A DNA stretch of 12,450 nucleotides from CAYSAA01 sp964428905 (GCA_964428905.1 CAYSAA010000028.1:1-12450); one strand, 5' to 3'; shown: positions 1 to 7,492, numbered from the stretch's first letter. Notes: generated by a model not told the origin, from the letters alone. Made by a program: numbers and translations.

Positions 1-338
1 AGGGAATGGTTTAATATATCATGCATTACTTCAAAAGCACTGGCAAAATTATTGTTAAGTACCTTACTGTAGAGAAAGGTATATTCCTCTGAAGTAGAAG
101 CATTAATTTCTCCACCTAATTCCTCAATACACTGAGATATTTCCAGGGTATTCTTTCTGTTTTTGGTTCCTTTAAAAAGCATATGTTCGATAAAATGAGA
201 AATCCCTCGCTGGGCATGTTCTTCATATATTGAACCAGCCCTTATGCCTATTACCGTAGAGACTGAACGCATATTAGGCATAGCACAACTTATAATACTT
301 AACCCATTATTAATCTTTATTAATTCTGTTTCACTCAT
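1..338 (-). CDS. M16-family zinc metallopeptidase (insulinase/processing-peptidase type), N-terminal part only
   Basis: This is the first 112 codons of an M16 peptidase; the rest lies beyond the left edge. The ATG at 338 begins MSETELIKINNGLSI, a typical start for bacterial processing-peptidase-like M16 proteins. The inverted zinc motif HFIEH is at residues 48-52, followed by MLFKGT and, at residues 74-83, ELGGEINAST. In the family the two His bind zinc and the Glu activates water; the third ligand, a Glu about 75 residues further on, would lie outside the window. No signal peptide is visible, so a cytoplasmic or membrane-associated protein is likely. A purine-rich AGGAAG (352-357) lies about 13 bases upstream of the ATG. 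The start is 26 bases after the mreC stop, so it is probably co-transcribed with mreBC. The exact substrate cannot be inferred. Confidence 0.9.
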   Translation of the reverse strand, partial: MSETELIKINNGLSIISCAMPNMRSVSTVIGIRAGSIYEEHAQRGISHFIEHMLFKGTKNRKNTLEISQCIEELGGEINASTSEEYTFLYSKVLNNNFASAFEVMHDILNHS

Positions 339-364
339 ACGATATTTTATTCTTCCTACTGTTT

Positions 365-1195
365 TTATTCCGGTCGTTTGACCACAAAAACTTCTTCCAA
401 TTTATTAAAATCTACTTCCGGTTGAACTAATATTCTTTGAAAAAGATCGTGTTTTTCTTTTTTGATAGCCAAAACACGACCAATCCTAATACCCTTTGGT
501 ACAGAACTGCCCATACCTGAAGTGATAACAATATCATTGATCTGGATGTCTGCATCGTGAGCTATATATTCAAGATAACAATAGACTCCCTCCGTTCCTC
601 CTTTGATGACACCAATCTCCCGGGAACGCTGGACCATAGCCCCTACTGAACAGCCCTGGTCTAATAATAAAAGAACCTGGGAAGTATTCTGTTCTGCTTT
701 AATAACCTTTCCCACCAGACCGTTATAGGTAGCTATACCCATATCAACTTCTACTTGATCCTTGCTACCTCTATCAATAATCACACTATGAAACCAGTTA
801 TTAGGTTCCCGGCCAATGACCTGTGCTCCCATCATGTCATAGGAATAGTATTCTTTAAACTGTACCATTTTTATCAATCGATCATAGGATGCCAGCTTTT
901 CTTTCATAATATCATTTTCTTGTATAATCAATTGATTTTCGCTACGTAAAATTTCATTCTCCTGACGGACTTTCTCAATATCTGCCACCACATGAAAATA
1001 TTGGATAATATTGTTACCTGTTTGATATACAAACTTGTTAACAGGTTTAAAAAGCAATATTCCTACATCCTCAGCTAGGCCAAAAAAACCCTTTCCATGA
1101 TAATCTACTGTAATAATTAACGCTGACAACAGGAACAAGGTTAAAAATAAAATAAAGCTTCTTTTCTCCTTAGAAAATCTATACAATCCATACAC
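365..1195 (-). CDS. mreC: Rod shape-determining protein MreC
   Basis: MreC is the bitopic scaffold that links the MreB cytoskeleton to the peptidoglycan elongation machinery. The 276-residue product has a short basic N-terminus, one transmembrane helix (about residues 13-30), a coiled coil (about 70-112, rich in E, N and R heptads) that drives dimerisation, and the paired beta-barrel periplasmic domain. Family landmarks are the segment around VIGREPNNWF (127-136), DRGSKDQVEVDMG (141-153), GLVGKV (159-164) and SGMGSSVPKGIRIG (226-239). Length is normal. It follows mreB by 72 bases with no evident promoter. The start is uncertain: the GTG at 1195 has only a weak upstream purine run, whereas a TTG at 1186 has GGAG (1195-1198) exactly 8 bases upstream. 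The shorter form would lose three residues. Confidence 0.95.
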   Translation of the reverse strand: MYGLYRFSKEKRSFILFLTLFLLSALIITVDYHGKGFFGLAEDVGILLFKPVNKFVYQTGNNIIQYFHVVADIEKVRQENEILRSENQLIIQENDIMKEKLASYDRLIKMVQFKEYYSYDMMGAQVIGREPNNWFHSVIIDRGSKDQVEVDMGIATYNGLVGKVIKAEQNTSQVLLLLDQGCSVGAMVQRSREIGVIKGGTEGVYCYLEYIAHDADIQINDIVITSGMGSSVPKGIRIGRVLAIKKEKHDLFQRILVQPEVDFNKLEEVFVVKRPE

Positions 1196-1267
1196 TCCAT
1201 TCTTTTCTTGCTAATATAGCTTATTCTTTAACATTGATCCTCTTTTTCATTTTTGTTCATTTTTTAG

Positions 1268-2308
1268 CTATCTGCTCTTTAAAGTCCTAAGTAAAACCCG
1301 TTGGTATTTTTGGAAATCTTCTAATGCTTCTCCCGTTCCTTTAACCACACAATATAGCGGTTCTTTTGATATAAAGACAGGTATTTCGATCTGCTCCTGA
1401 AGCACTTCATCCAGACCAGCCAGCAACGCACCTCCACCAGTCATGATTAACCCTTTATTTATGATATCTGAAACTAGTTCGGGAGGTGTTTGTTCCAGAG
1501 CCAGTTTCGTAGTATTCGCAATTATTTTTACTGAATCAGTAAGAGCTTCTTTTAGTTCATTTTTAGTTAGATCGATTCTGATGGGCAAGCCACTGAGGCG
1601 ATCTCTTCCCTTTACTTCAAAATGATTACTATTATTTTTCGGATTTTTATCAGAGAGTGATATTTTTAAAGATTCAGCAGTCAAATCGCCAATAAATAAG
1701 CCATATTTATCCTTAATATATTTGCTAATTTGTTGATTCAAGTAATCACCAGCCACTTTAGATATTTCATTTACCACAATCCCTCCCAGAGAAATAACGG
1801 CAACTTCAGTAGTTCCACCTCCGATATCAATGACTAAATTACCCATGGGTTCAAAGATGGGTAATCCTGCTCCTATGGCCGCTGCAATAGGTTCTTCAAT
1901 TAGAAAGACACGGTGGGAGCCACACTCAAAAGCAACTTCAGAAACTGCCCTTTTTTCTACCTCGGTAACACCAGAAGGAACACAGATAGTAATAGATGGT
2001 TTCATAAATTGATGTCGTCTAAAAATCTTTTTTATAAAATAACGAAGCATTTCTGCTGTTACTTCAAAATTAGCAATCACACCATACTGCAGCGGACGGA
2101 CAGTGTAAACACCTCGGGGTGTTCTCCCAATCATCGCCTTGGCTTCTTTCCCTACTTTCAAAATACGATTTTGCTTTTTTTCATAAGCCACCACAGAAGG
2201 CTCTTCCAATATAATCCCTTTTCCTTTGACATAGATCAATGTTGAAGCAGTACCCAAATCAATTCCGATGTTTCGGGATAAGGAAGGAAAAAGAGAAAGA
2301 TGAAACAT
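1268..2308 (-). CDS. mreB: Rod shape-determining protein MreB (actin-like ATPase)
   Basis: This is the bacterial actin that forms membrane-bound filaments and positions the elongasome. The 346-residue protein shows the actin-fold nucleotide site: phosphate-1 motif IGIDLGTASTLIYV (14-27), catalytic-region LIEEPIAAAIGAGLP (136-150) with the putative catalytic Glu at 138 or 139, phosphate-2 motif NLVIDIGGGTTEVAV (157-171), and the adenosine motif TGGGALLAGLDEVL (290-303). The N-terminus MFHLSLFPSL is hydrophobic and could act as the membrane-binding helix of MreB. The segment around 218-229 (LSDKNPKNNSNH) is polar and differs from common MreB sequences, which points to a divergent or Mbl-like paralogue. 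The ATG at 2308 has a strong AAGGAG (2317-2322) 8 bases upstream. It heads a unit with mreC and the M16 gene. Confidence 0.97.
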   Translation of the reverse strand: MFHLSLFPSLSRNIGIDLGTASTLIYVKGKGIILEEPSVVAYEKKQNRILKVGKEAKAMIGRTPRGVYTVRPLQYGVIANFEVTAEMLRYFIKKIFRRHQFMKPSITICVPSGVTEVEKRAVSEVAFECGSHRVFLIEEPIAAAIGAGLPIFEPMGNLVIDIGGGTTEVAVISLGGIVVNEISKVAGDYLNQQISKYIKDKYGLFIGDLTAESLKISLSDKNPKNNSNHFEVKGRDRLSGLPIRIDLTKNELKEALTDSVKIIANTTKLALEQTPPELVSDIINKGLIMTGGGALLAGLDEVLQEQIEIPVFISKEPLYCVVKGTGEALEDFQKYQRVLLRTLKSR

Positions 2309-2419
2309 CTATTGAACTCCTTTGATATAAGTTAATAGTAAAAATAGTCAATCCTGGCTGCAACAAATTATTTTTTATGTTATTATATGATAAGTATTTA
2401 CGTCTACGAATCTCCCGTA

Positions 2420-2449
2420 ATTATATAATAAAATATAACTTTATAGCAA
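2420..2449 (-). promoter_or_regulatory. Candidate sigma-70-type promoter for mreB
   Basis: Read on the minus strand, TTGCTA (2444-2449) and a perfect TATAAT (2420-2425) are separated by 18 bases. Transcription would start near 2413 and give a leader of about 105 bases before mreB. The surrounding DNA is very AT-rich, so chance matches are likely. A second TATAAT closer to mreB has no acceptable -35 partner. Confidence 0.45.
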
Positions 2450-2647
2450 TTTGTTCTTTGTTTCTTTGATAATTTTAACACATCTATTCACCATTTATTG
2501 CTAAACAAATAACAAAAACGTAAATTTATTATTTAAAACCATTTATTTCTTAAATTTGACCGGAATATTCACTAAAAATAAAAGGTCATTCCTATGCTAA
2601 ATACATTAAAAAAAATACTTTCAATCAAAAAGCCAAAGTAAACATCG

Positions 2648-2700
2648 CACCCGCATAGCGGATGGCTTTAAGAACCTCTAAAAGAGGTTTAACTTTTTCT
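2648..2700 (+). other. Two adjacent hairpins in a GC-richer island, the second followed by a T-run
   Basis: Within the AT-rich gap between mreB and the transporter gene lies a compositionally different island. Hairpin 1 is CCGC-ATA-GCGG (2651-2661). Hairpin 2 is a perfect 7-base-pair stem AACCTCT-AAA-AGAGGTT (2673-2689) followed by TAACTTTTTCTT, which looks like an intrinsic terminator read on the plus strand. There is no recognisable gene upstream on that strand for it to terminate. Read on the minus strand, the segment around 2625-2730 has an open frame containing KSNQ-like and AIRYAG-like words. That resembles degenerate short dispersed repeats I recall from other bacterial genomes. Function is unknown. 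Confidence 0.5.
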
Positions 2701-2732
2701 TGGTTACTTTTTGTTATGCTTTTTCTTATATT

Positions 2733-2760
2733 TTGACTGAATATTTCTAAGCAATATAAC
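2733..2760 (+). promoter_or_regulatory. Candidate promoter for the ArsB/NhaD-like transporter gene
   Basis: TTGACT (2733-2738, five of six consensus bases) and TATAAC (2755-2760, five of six) are separated by 16 bases on the plus strand. Transcription would begin around 2767, leaving a leader of about 114 bases before the ATG at 2881. It faces away from mreB and is the best-scoring promoter by eye in this gap. Confidence 0.5.
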
Positions 2761-2780
2761 TTCCTGTTTTGGACTTCAGG

Positions 2781-2793
2781 TGATAAATTATCA
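2781..2793. promoter_or_regulatory. Palindrome TGATAAATTATCA, possible operator in the transporter leader
   Basis: This is a perfect 6-1-6 inverted repeat located about 14 bases downstream of the predicted transcription start of the plus-strand transporter gene. That is a typical place for a repressor-binding site. A further 7-base-pair pairing, ATGGCTT (2795-2801) with AAGCCAT (2823-2829), could fold in the same leader. No regulator gene is nearby, and short AT palindromes are common in AT-rich DNA. Confidence 0.3.
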
Positions 2794-2880
2794 TATGGCT
2801 TATCTTAATCTTTCTTATGGTAAAGCCATTTTATTTATCATAACTGAGTCAATTTACTTTTACAGACAAGGAAATGGTCA

Positions 2881-4164
2881 ATGAACCAACTGATTTTAAC
2901 AATTACCATTATTGGACTTGTATACTTCTTTATTTTTACCAACCGACGTATACGTACTTCCTCTGCTTTCATGGGAGGAATAGTAGTAATTCTCATAGGC
3001 CTCATTTCTTTTGAAAAAGCGGTCGACTATATTGACTTTAATAAAGTAGGAATTATTATCGGAGTAATGGTATTCACCACTATCGCAAAAGATAGTGGGA
3101 TATTTCAATTTTTAGCGATCAAGGTAATGCGATATAGTCATGGCAATCCCTGGATGTTGCTTATCCTCTTATCTCTTTTAACTGGAGCCCTATCATCTTT
3201 CTTTGATGAAATTACCACAGTCTTGTTTATGGCTAATATTACAATTGCTATTACTTCTATATTAGGAATATCTTCTATACCATTTTTAATATCAGAAATT
3301 ATCTTTGCCAATATTGGTGGAATGGCTACCTACCTTGGAACACCTGCTAATATTATGATTGGCTCAGCGGCTCATTTAACCTTTTTTGACTTTATCTATC
3401 ACACTACACCTTTCGCCATCATTTTAACCATAGTAAACATCTATTATTTTAAAATAATTTTTTCAAAAATTCTATTAGAAACCAAAATCCCTCAACATGT
3501 ATTTTCTCGCTTAGCTGAAATTAATGACAATAAATGTATCACTGACCACATTCTCTTTAGAAAGATTGTAATTATGATATTTGTTGGTATTATATTGATA
3601 TTCTTTTCCCATATATTTGAGATAGACCTGGCAGTTGTTATTCTTTTCTTGGCTATTATGCTACTTTTTATTACCCCAGGTAAGTCTGCCCATTTTATTT
3701 ACTCACAAATAGATTGGGGAATTGTATTTTTCTTAATTGGTTTGAATATCCTGGCCGGAACAATGGAAGAACATGGAATTATAGATATATTATCTCAGAA
3801 AATTGTTCAATTAACTAAAGCTAATTTTCAATATCTTGATTTTCTATTCCTGGTATCATCAACTTTTCTTTCCTCATTTCTAGATAATATCCCCATTGTA
3901 AATCTAGCTATCCCTGTTATAGACCACATTGTTCAAGAATTTCCTTCAACTGCCCCGGTTGTCTGGATTGCTATCGCCCTGGGATCGAACATCGGAGCAA
4001 ACGGCACTCTTATCGGAACGGCTTCCAACTTGATTGTTGCAGAAATTGCCGAAAAAAATAATCAACCAATTTACTTCTGGTACTTTTTCAAGGTTGCTTT
4101 TCCCTTAGTTGTCATTGACTTAATTGTTGCTTCTATCTATTTTTATCTCAGGTATCTTATTTAA
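2881..4164 (+). CDS. ArsB/NhaD-superfamily ion transporter (Na+/H+ antiporter- or anion-permease-like)
   Basis: This is a 427-residue polytopic membrane protein with the two-fold internal repeat of the ion-transporter (IT) superfamily. Each half has a re-entrant loop signature. In repeat 1 they are SSFFDEITTVLF (105-116) and ANIGGMATYLGTPANIMIGS (143-162). In repeat 2 they are SSFLDNIPIVNLA (331-343) and GSNIGANGTLIGTASNLIVA (368-387). I count roughly 11 hydrophobic segments, normal for the family. Members exchange Na+ for H+ (NhaD) or export oxyanions (ArsB), and sequence alone does not choose between these. Repeat 1 has Asp-Glu where Asp-Asn is usual, while repeat 2 keeps Asp-Asn. The ATG is preceded by AAGGAAA with 7 bases spacing. 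It is transcribed alone and converges on the Mrp operon, its stop directly abutting that of the last antiporter gene. Confidence 0.85.
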   Translation: MNQLILTITIIGLVYFFIFTNRRIRTSSAFMGGIVVILIGLISFEKAVDYIDFNKVGIIIGVMVFTTIAKDSGIFQFLAIKVMRYSHGNPWMLLILLSLLTGALSSFFDEITTVLFMANITIAITSILGISSIPFLISEIIFANIGGMATYLGTPANIMIGSAAHLTFFDFIYHTTPFAIILTIVNIYYFKIIFSKILLETKIPQHVFSRLAEINDNKCITDHILFRKIVIMIFVGIILIFFSHIFEIDLAVVILFLAIMLLFITPGKSAHFIYSQIDWGIVFFLIGLNILAGTMEEHGIIDILSQKIVQLTKANFQYLDFLFLVSSTFLSSFLDNIPIVNLAIPVIDHIVQEFPSTAPVVWIAIALGSNIGANGTLIGTASNLIVAEIAEKNNQPIYFWYFFKVAFPLVVIDLIVASIYFYLRYLI

Positions 4165-5964
4165 TTAAGCATTAATTTTTAAACTGAACCATAGTATTAT
4201 GAATAAAATAATTAGAGTCAATGCTATCCAGGATAAATGCATATTAAAATCACGGGAATATATTTTGTTTAATTTGTGGCAAACATTTTGGACTGATAAA
4301 GCAAGGTGACAGTAAAGATGATCTGTGCTCAAACATCTTACCCGTTTTAACAATAAACTTTTGTGAACCATCGGTTTTTCTTCTTTACCAATCAACCCTG
4401 TCTTCAAGGCTATTACATAAACTGTAAATCCCAAAAGAATGGTTAATAGAGTATCATATAATAAGCCTTCTGTCCAAAATATAACATTCGAAAACATCTG
4501 ATAATGCCCTGGTTCATTCATGGCAACCGGTATTAGTTGATTTATTACCGTATTCGCCTGCAAACCTAAAAAAATACAAAGAACAGAAAGTACAATCATT
4601 GGTATTAACATTAACAAAGGGGCTTCCTGTACGGAATTTAGCGATTCTTTTGCCTTGCCAAAAAATGAAAATTTAATTAGCTTGAAAAAAGAGGCAAAAG
4701 TGAATGCTGATGCCATCGTTAACATATATTTAAGGATTATACTGAACTCACCAACGGCCTTTCCAAGTATCATTTTGCTCGCAAAGCCATTAAAAGGAGG
4801 AATACCGGAAATAGAAAGGGCAGCAACAATGCATACAATTGTCGTCACAGGCATTTTTTCCCATAAACCACCCAAATCACCAAGTTTTTTTGAACCAGCT
4901 CTAAAAATTACCGCACCCATACCCAAAAACAATAAACCTTTAAAGATGGCATGATTCATGATATGGTATAACCCTCCGGCCAACCCAAATTTCGTACCCA
5001 ATCCTATACCCAGAAGAATGTATCCCATCTGACTAATACTGTGGTAAGCCAATAGTCGCTTTACATCTGTTTGAATTAATGCCAAGAAAACACCAATAAA
5101 CATGGATAAAATTCCCACAACTATAATAATCACACTTAATATATTCCCAATATTTGCAATAGGTAATTCTATACTGATATTTGGGGATATTACCCTTATT
5201 ATGCCATAGGCTCCTATCTTTATCATTATTCCTGATAAAAAAGCACTAATAGGTGACGGAGCAGCAGGATGAGCGTCAGGCAGCCAAACATGCAGAGGAA
5301 TAGCTCCTGCTTTAATGAAACAGCCTGCCAGAAAGAGCATGGGTGCTATCATATAACCACATGTAATAATACTTGACATCTTATAATTTCCCATATAGCT
5401 ATATGCAAAGAGAATTGATAATAATATTAAAAAAGCTCCTCCCAGCAACATTAACAAGTATTTATAGCCAGCCTTCAGGGCAACTGCATCTTTATTATGT
5501 GTGATAAGAAAATAGGTCACAATGGTTGTGATTTCTAAAAAGATATAGAAATTAACTAAATCTCCGGCGAATATTGTATCCTGTACACTCCCCAGCAGCA
5601 ACAAGAACAAAGAGTAATATCTTATAACATTATTCTTAATATATTTTATTGAATATATGAAAACTGCTGACCATAGCACAAAGATAAGTATAGCCATGGT
5701 AATACTTAGTCCGTCTACCCGGAAACTTAAATCAAAAGGAGTCATTTGTGGCCAAAAAATACTCTCATATATATGGCCCTTTAACACAGCAAACAACATT
5801 GAACCAAGAAAAAAAGACATTATTACCATTCCAGTAAAAATAATTTTTATGATTAATCTAAGCTGGTTTTCAATTTCCCAATTTTTCTTAACAAACAAAA
5901 TAATTGTTATTGACAGAAAAAAAGGAAAAAATACAGTCAAGATTGGCAAATTTGAAGATAGAAT
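4165..5964 (-). CDS. Second D-type antiporter subunit of the Mrp/Mbh complex (NuoM/NuoL-like), likely ATT start
   Basis: This is a proton- or Na+-translocating membrane subunit homologous to complex I NuoL/M/N and MrpA/MrpD. Numbering is from the TTG at 5949 (594 residues). The key charged residues are present: TM5 Glu139 in NFYIFLEITT, TM7 Lys213 in FIKAGAIPLHVWLPDAH, TM8 Lys244 in SGIMIKIGAYG, and TM12 Lys337 in NHAIFKGLLF. SGIPPFNGFASK (381-392) is also characteristic. A C-terminal extension (about 496-594) carries two more hydrophobic helices joined by a polar 50-residue linker. The TTG lies 22 bases from the very strong AAAGGAGGT, too far to use it. An in-frame ATT at 5962-5964 is 7 bases away and gives a start matching the MrpD paralogue (MLNHLPIL). 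It is the last gene of the operon, 34 bases after mrpD, and probably replaces the NuoL-like half of MrpA. Confidence 0.9.
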   Translation of the reverse strand: MLSSNLPILTVFFPFFLSITIILFVKKNWEIENQLRLIIKIIFTGMVIMSFFLGSMLFAVLKGHIYESIFWPQMTPFDLSFRVDGLSITMAILIFVLWSAVFIYSIKYIKNNVIRYYSLFLLLLGSVQDTIFAGDLVNFYIFLEITTIVTYFLITHNKDAVALKAGYKYLLMLLGGAFLILLSILFAYSYMGNYKMSSIITCGYMIAPMLFLAGCFIKAGAIPLHVWLPDAHPAAPSPISAFLSGIMIKIGAYGIIRVISPNISIELPIANIGNILSVIIIVVGILSMFIGVFLALIQTDVKRLLAYHSISQMGYILLGIGLGTKFGLAGGLYHIMNHAIFKGLLFLGMGAVIFRAGSKKLGDLGGLWEKMPVTTIVCIVAALSISGIPPFNGFASKMILGKAVGEFSIILKYMLTMASAFTFASFFKLIKFSFFGKAKESLNSVQEAPLLMLIPMIVLSVLCIFLGLQANTVINQLIPVAMNEPGHYQMFSNVIFWTEGLLYDTLLTILLGFTVYVIALKTGLIGKEEKPMVHKSLLLKRVRCLSTDHLYCHLALSVQNVCHKLNKIYSRDFNMHLSWIALTLIILFIILWFSLKINA

Positions 5965-5971
5965 AAAAATT

Positions 5972-5980
5972 ACCTCCTTT
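5972..5980 (-). promoter_or_regulatory. Strong Shine-Dalgarno (AAAGGAGGT) that places the start at ATT 5962-5964
   Basis: This is the strongest ribosome-binding site in the operon. The next in-frame conventional start codon, the TTG at 5949, is 22 bases away, whereas an in-frame ATT follows after 7 bases. Between mrpD and this gene no ATG, GTG or TTG in the correct frame is better placed. Confidence 0.6.
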
Positions 5981-5998
5981 TATCTGTACCTGCTGTCC

Positions 5999-7489
5999 TT
6001 ATTTTGCGATACTTAATAATAATATTTTTACAGCCGGTTTTATCAGCGAAAGCCCCAGGGAAGGAAAAATTCCAAGCATTAAAGAAAAACCGGTTAAAAT
6101 ATAAATTGGCCACAGTCTAAAATATTTGTCCCAAAATAAAGAATTTTCATTAACATCTATATTTGATAAATTGCTATGCGACTGAATAGGTTCACTATAA
6201 AATACCTGTATTACACGAAAATAATAAGCAGCAGTAATGAGACTTGCAAAAATAATAACTAACGCCAGAATAGAATGTTTAGCTTCTATAGCCGCTAAAC
6301 ATATCAAAAATTTGCTGACAAAACCATTCATGGGGGGTATCCCAATAACACCCAAGGAAAGAACAACAAAACAAAAAGCTACCAGAGGATTCTTTTCTCC
6401 ATAACCGGCAAGATCATGAATTTTTCTTTTGCCGGTTTGCAGAATAACAATTCCTGCACAAAAGAATAATGCACTCTTTAATAAGGCATGATTCAGCACA
6501 TGAAATAGTGCACCTTCGAAACCTGAATCAATATTAATGCCTAACCCAATTAATATTAGTCCAACCTGATTAATCGTAGAATAAGCCAACATCCGTTTCA
6601 GATCAGTTTGAGTAAGTGCCATCATGGCACCAAAAAGGAGGCTGATAGCACCAAACCCCATTAAAATATAATGACTACCGATGCTTACCAGTATTTTCTC
6701 TGCACTAAAAAGACTAAATATTAATCTTATTAAACAATATAAACCTACCTTAACTACTACTCCGGACAGAATAGCGCTAACCGGGGAAGGGGCCAGGGAA
6801 TGAGCATCAGGCAACCAGCCATGAAGGGGAACCATGGCCATTTTAATTCCCATACTCGTAATAACCAACACCAGAGACATTATGATAATTTGTGGATCAT
6901 CAGCGAATATTGCCGGGAGTTGTTCTGATATACTTGCTATATGCAATGTACTGGACATAGCATATAAAGAGCCCACTCCCAATAAAAACAAAGATAATCC
7001 AACAGCACTCATAAGAAGATAATTAAAGCTGGCTTTTAAGGCAACTCCCTGTTGGTAATAAGCAATTAGTAAATAGGTAGCAATAGCCACAAGATCATAG
7101 AGAATATACATGTTAAATATATCAGCTGTGAAAATTGTACCAACCATGCTACTCAATAAAAGCAATAGTAAAAAATAATAGGTATGATTGTGCCTTTTTT
7201 CAGGAATAGAATATAAAATGACCATTATTCCTATGGCCAGTGCTATGAAAGCAAAGAAAAAACTCAAACCATCAATAACCAGGTTGATGCCCAGCGTCCC
7301 CTGCCAACCACCGAGATGATATAGTATTACATCCCCATTTAAAATAAAAGGAAAAAATTTTAAAAGTGAAGCTAATGAAAACACAATACTGACAATCGAT
7401 AAAGTTATTGTATGCTTTTTAAAGAGTAAAATGATAAATGCAATGGACAGAGGGAAAATAATAATTAAAATTGGCAAATGATTCAGCAA
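5999..7489 (-). CDS. mrpD: Na+/H+ antiporter subunit MrpD (MnhD/MbhH-like)
   Basis: This is the 496-residue core antiporter subunit, the size of other MrpD proteins, with about 14 hydrophobic helices. Conserved features are FNMYILYDLVAIATYLL (125-141, TM5), Lys216 in SMGIKMAMVPLHGWLPDAH (TM7), APSPVSAILSG (233-243), Lys247 (TM8), Lys338 in NHALLKSALFF (TM12) and GIPPMNGFVSKF (383-394). At the position of the TM5 glutamate that is nearly invariant in this superfamily (Glu137 in the Bacillus protein) the sequence has Asp132 (GAT at 7094-7096). The start is a TTG 3 bases after the mrpC stop. The ribosome-binding AGGAG lies inside the last codons of mrpC, which suggests translational coupling. 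Confidence 0.95.
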   Translation of the reverse strand: MLNHLPILIIIFPLSIAFIILLFKKHTITLSIVSIVFSLASLLKFFPFILNGDVILYHLGGWQGTLGINLVIDGLSFFFAFIALAIGIMVILYSIPEKRHNHTYYFLLLLLLSSMVGTIFTADIFNMYILYDLVAIATYLLIAYYQQGVALKASFNYLLMSAVGLSLFLLGVGSLYAMSSTLHIASISEQLPAIFADDPQIIIMSLVLVITSMGIKMAMVPLHGWLPDAHSLAPSPVSAILSGVVVKVGLYCLIRLIFSLFSAEKILVSIGSHYILMGFGAISLLFGAMMALTQTDLKRMLAYSTINQVGLILIGLGINIDSGFEGALFHVLNHALLKSALFFCAGIVILQTGKRKIHDLAGYGEKNPLVAFCFVVLSLGVIGIPPMNGFVSKFLICLAAIEAKHSILALVIIFASLITAAYYFRVIQVFYSEPIQSHSNLSNIDVNENSLFWDKYFRLWPIYILTGFSLMLGIFPSLGLSLIKPAVKILLLSIAK

Positions 7490-7492
7490 TAC

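Noticed and set aside
755..949. Plus-strand open frame inside mreC
   Set aside because: It is a shadow of mreC, with no family resemblance and no ribosome-binding site. The same holds for plus-strand frames inside mreB, the antiporter genes and hypE, and for the minus-strand frame inside the transporter gene.
2324..2351. TTGACT and TATATC 16 bases apart just upstream of mreB
   Set aside because: Transcription would start inside the ribosome-binding site of mreB, leaving almost no leader. The candidate at 2420-2449 is better placed.
4161..4180. Possible terminator TTAAT-TAAGC-ATTAA followed by T-run at the convergent junction
   Set aside because: The stem is five A-T pairs only and is not stable enough to call.
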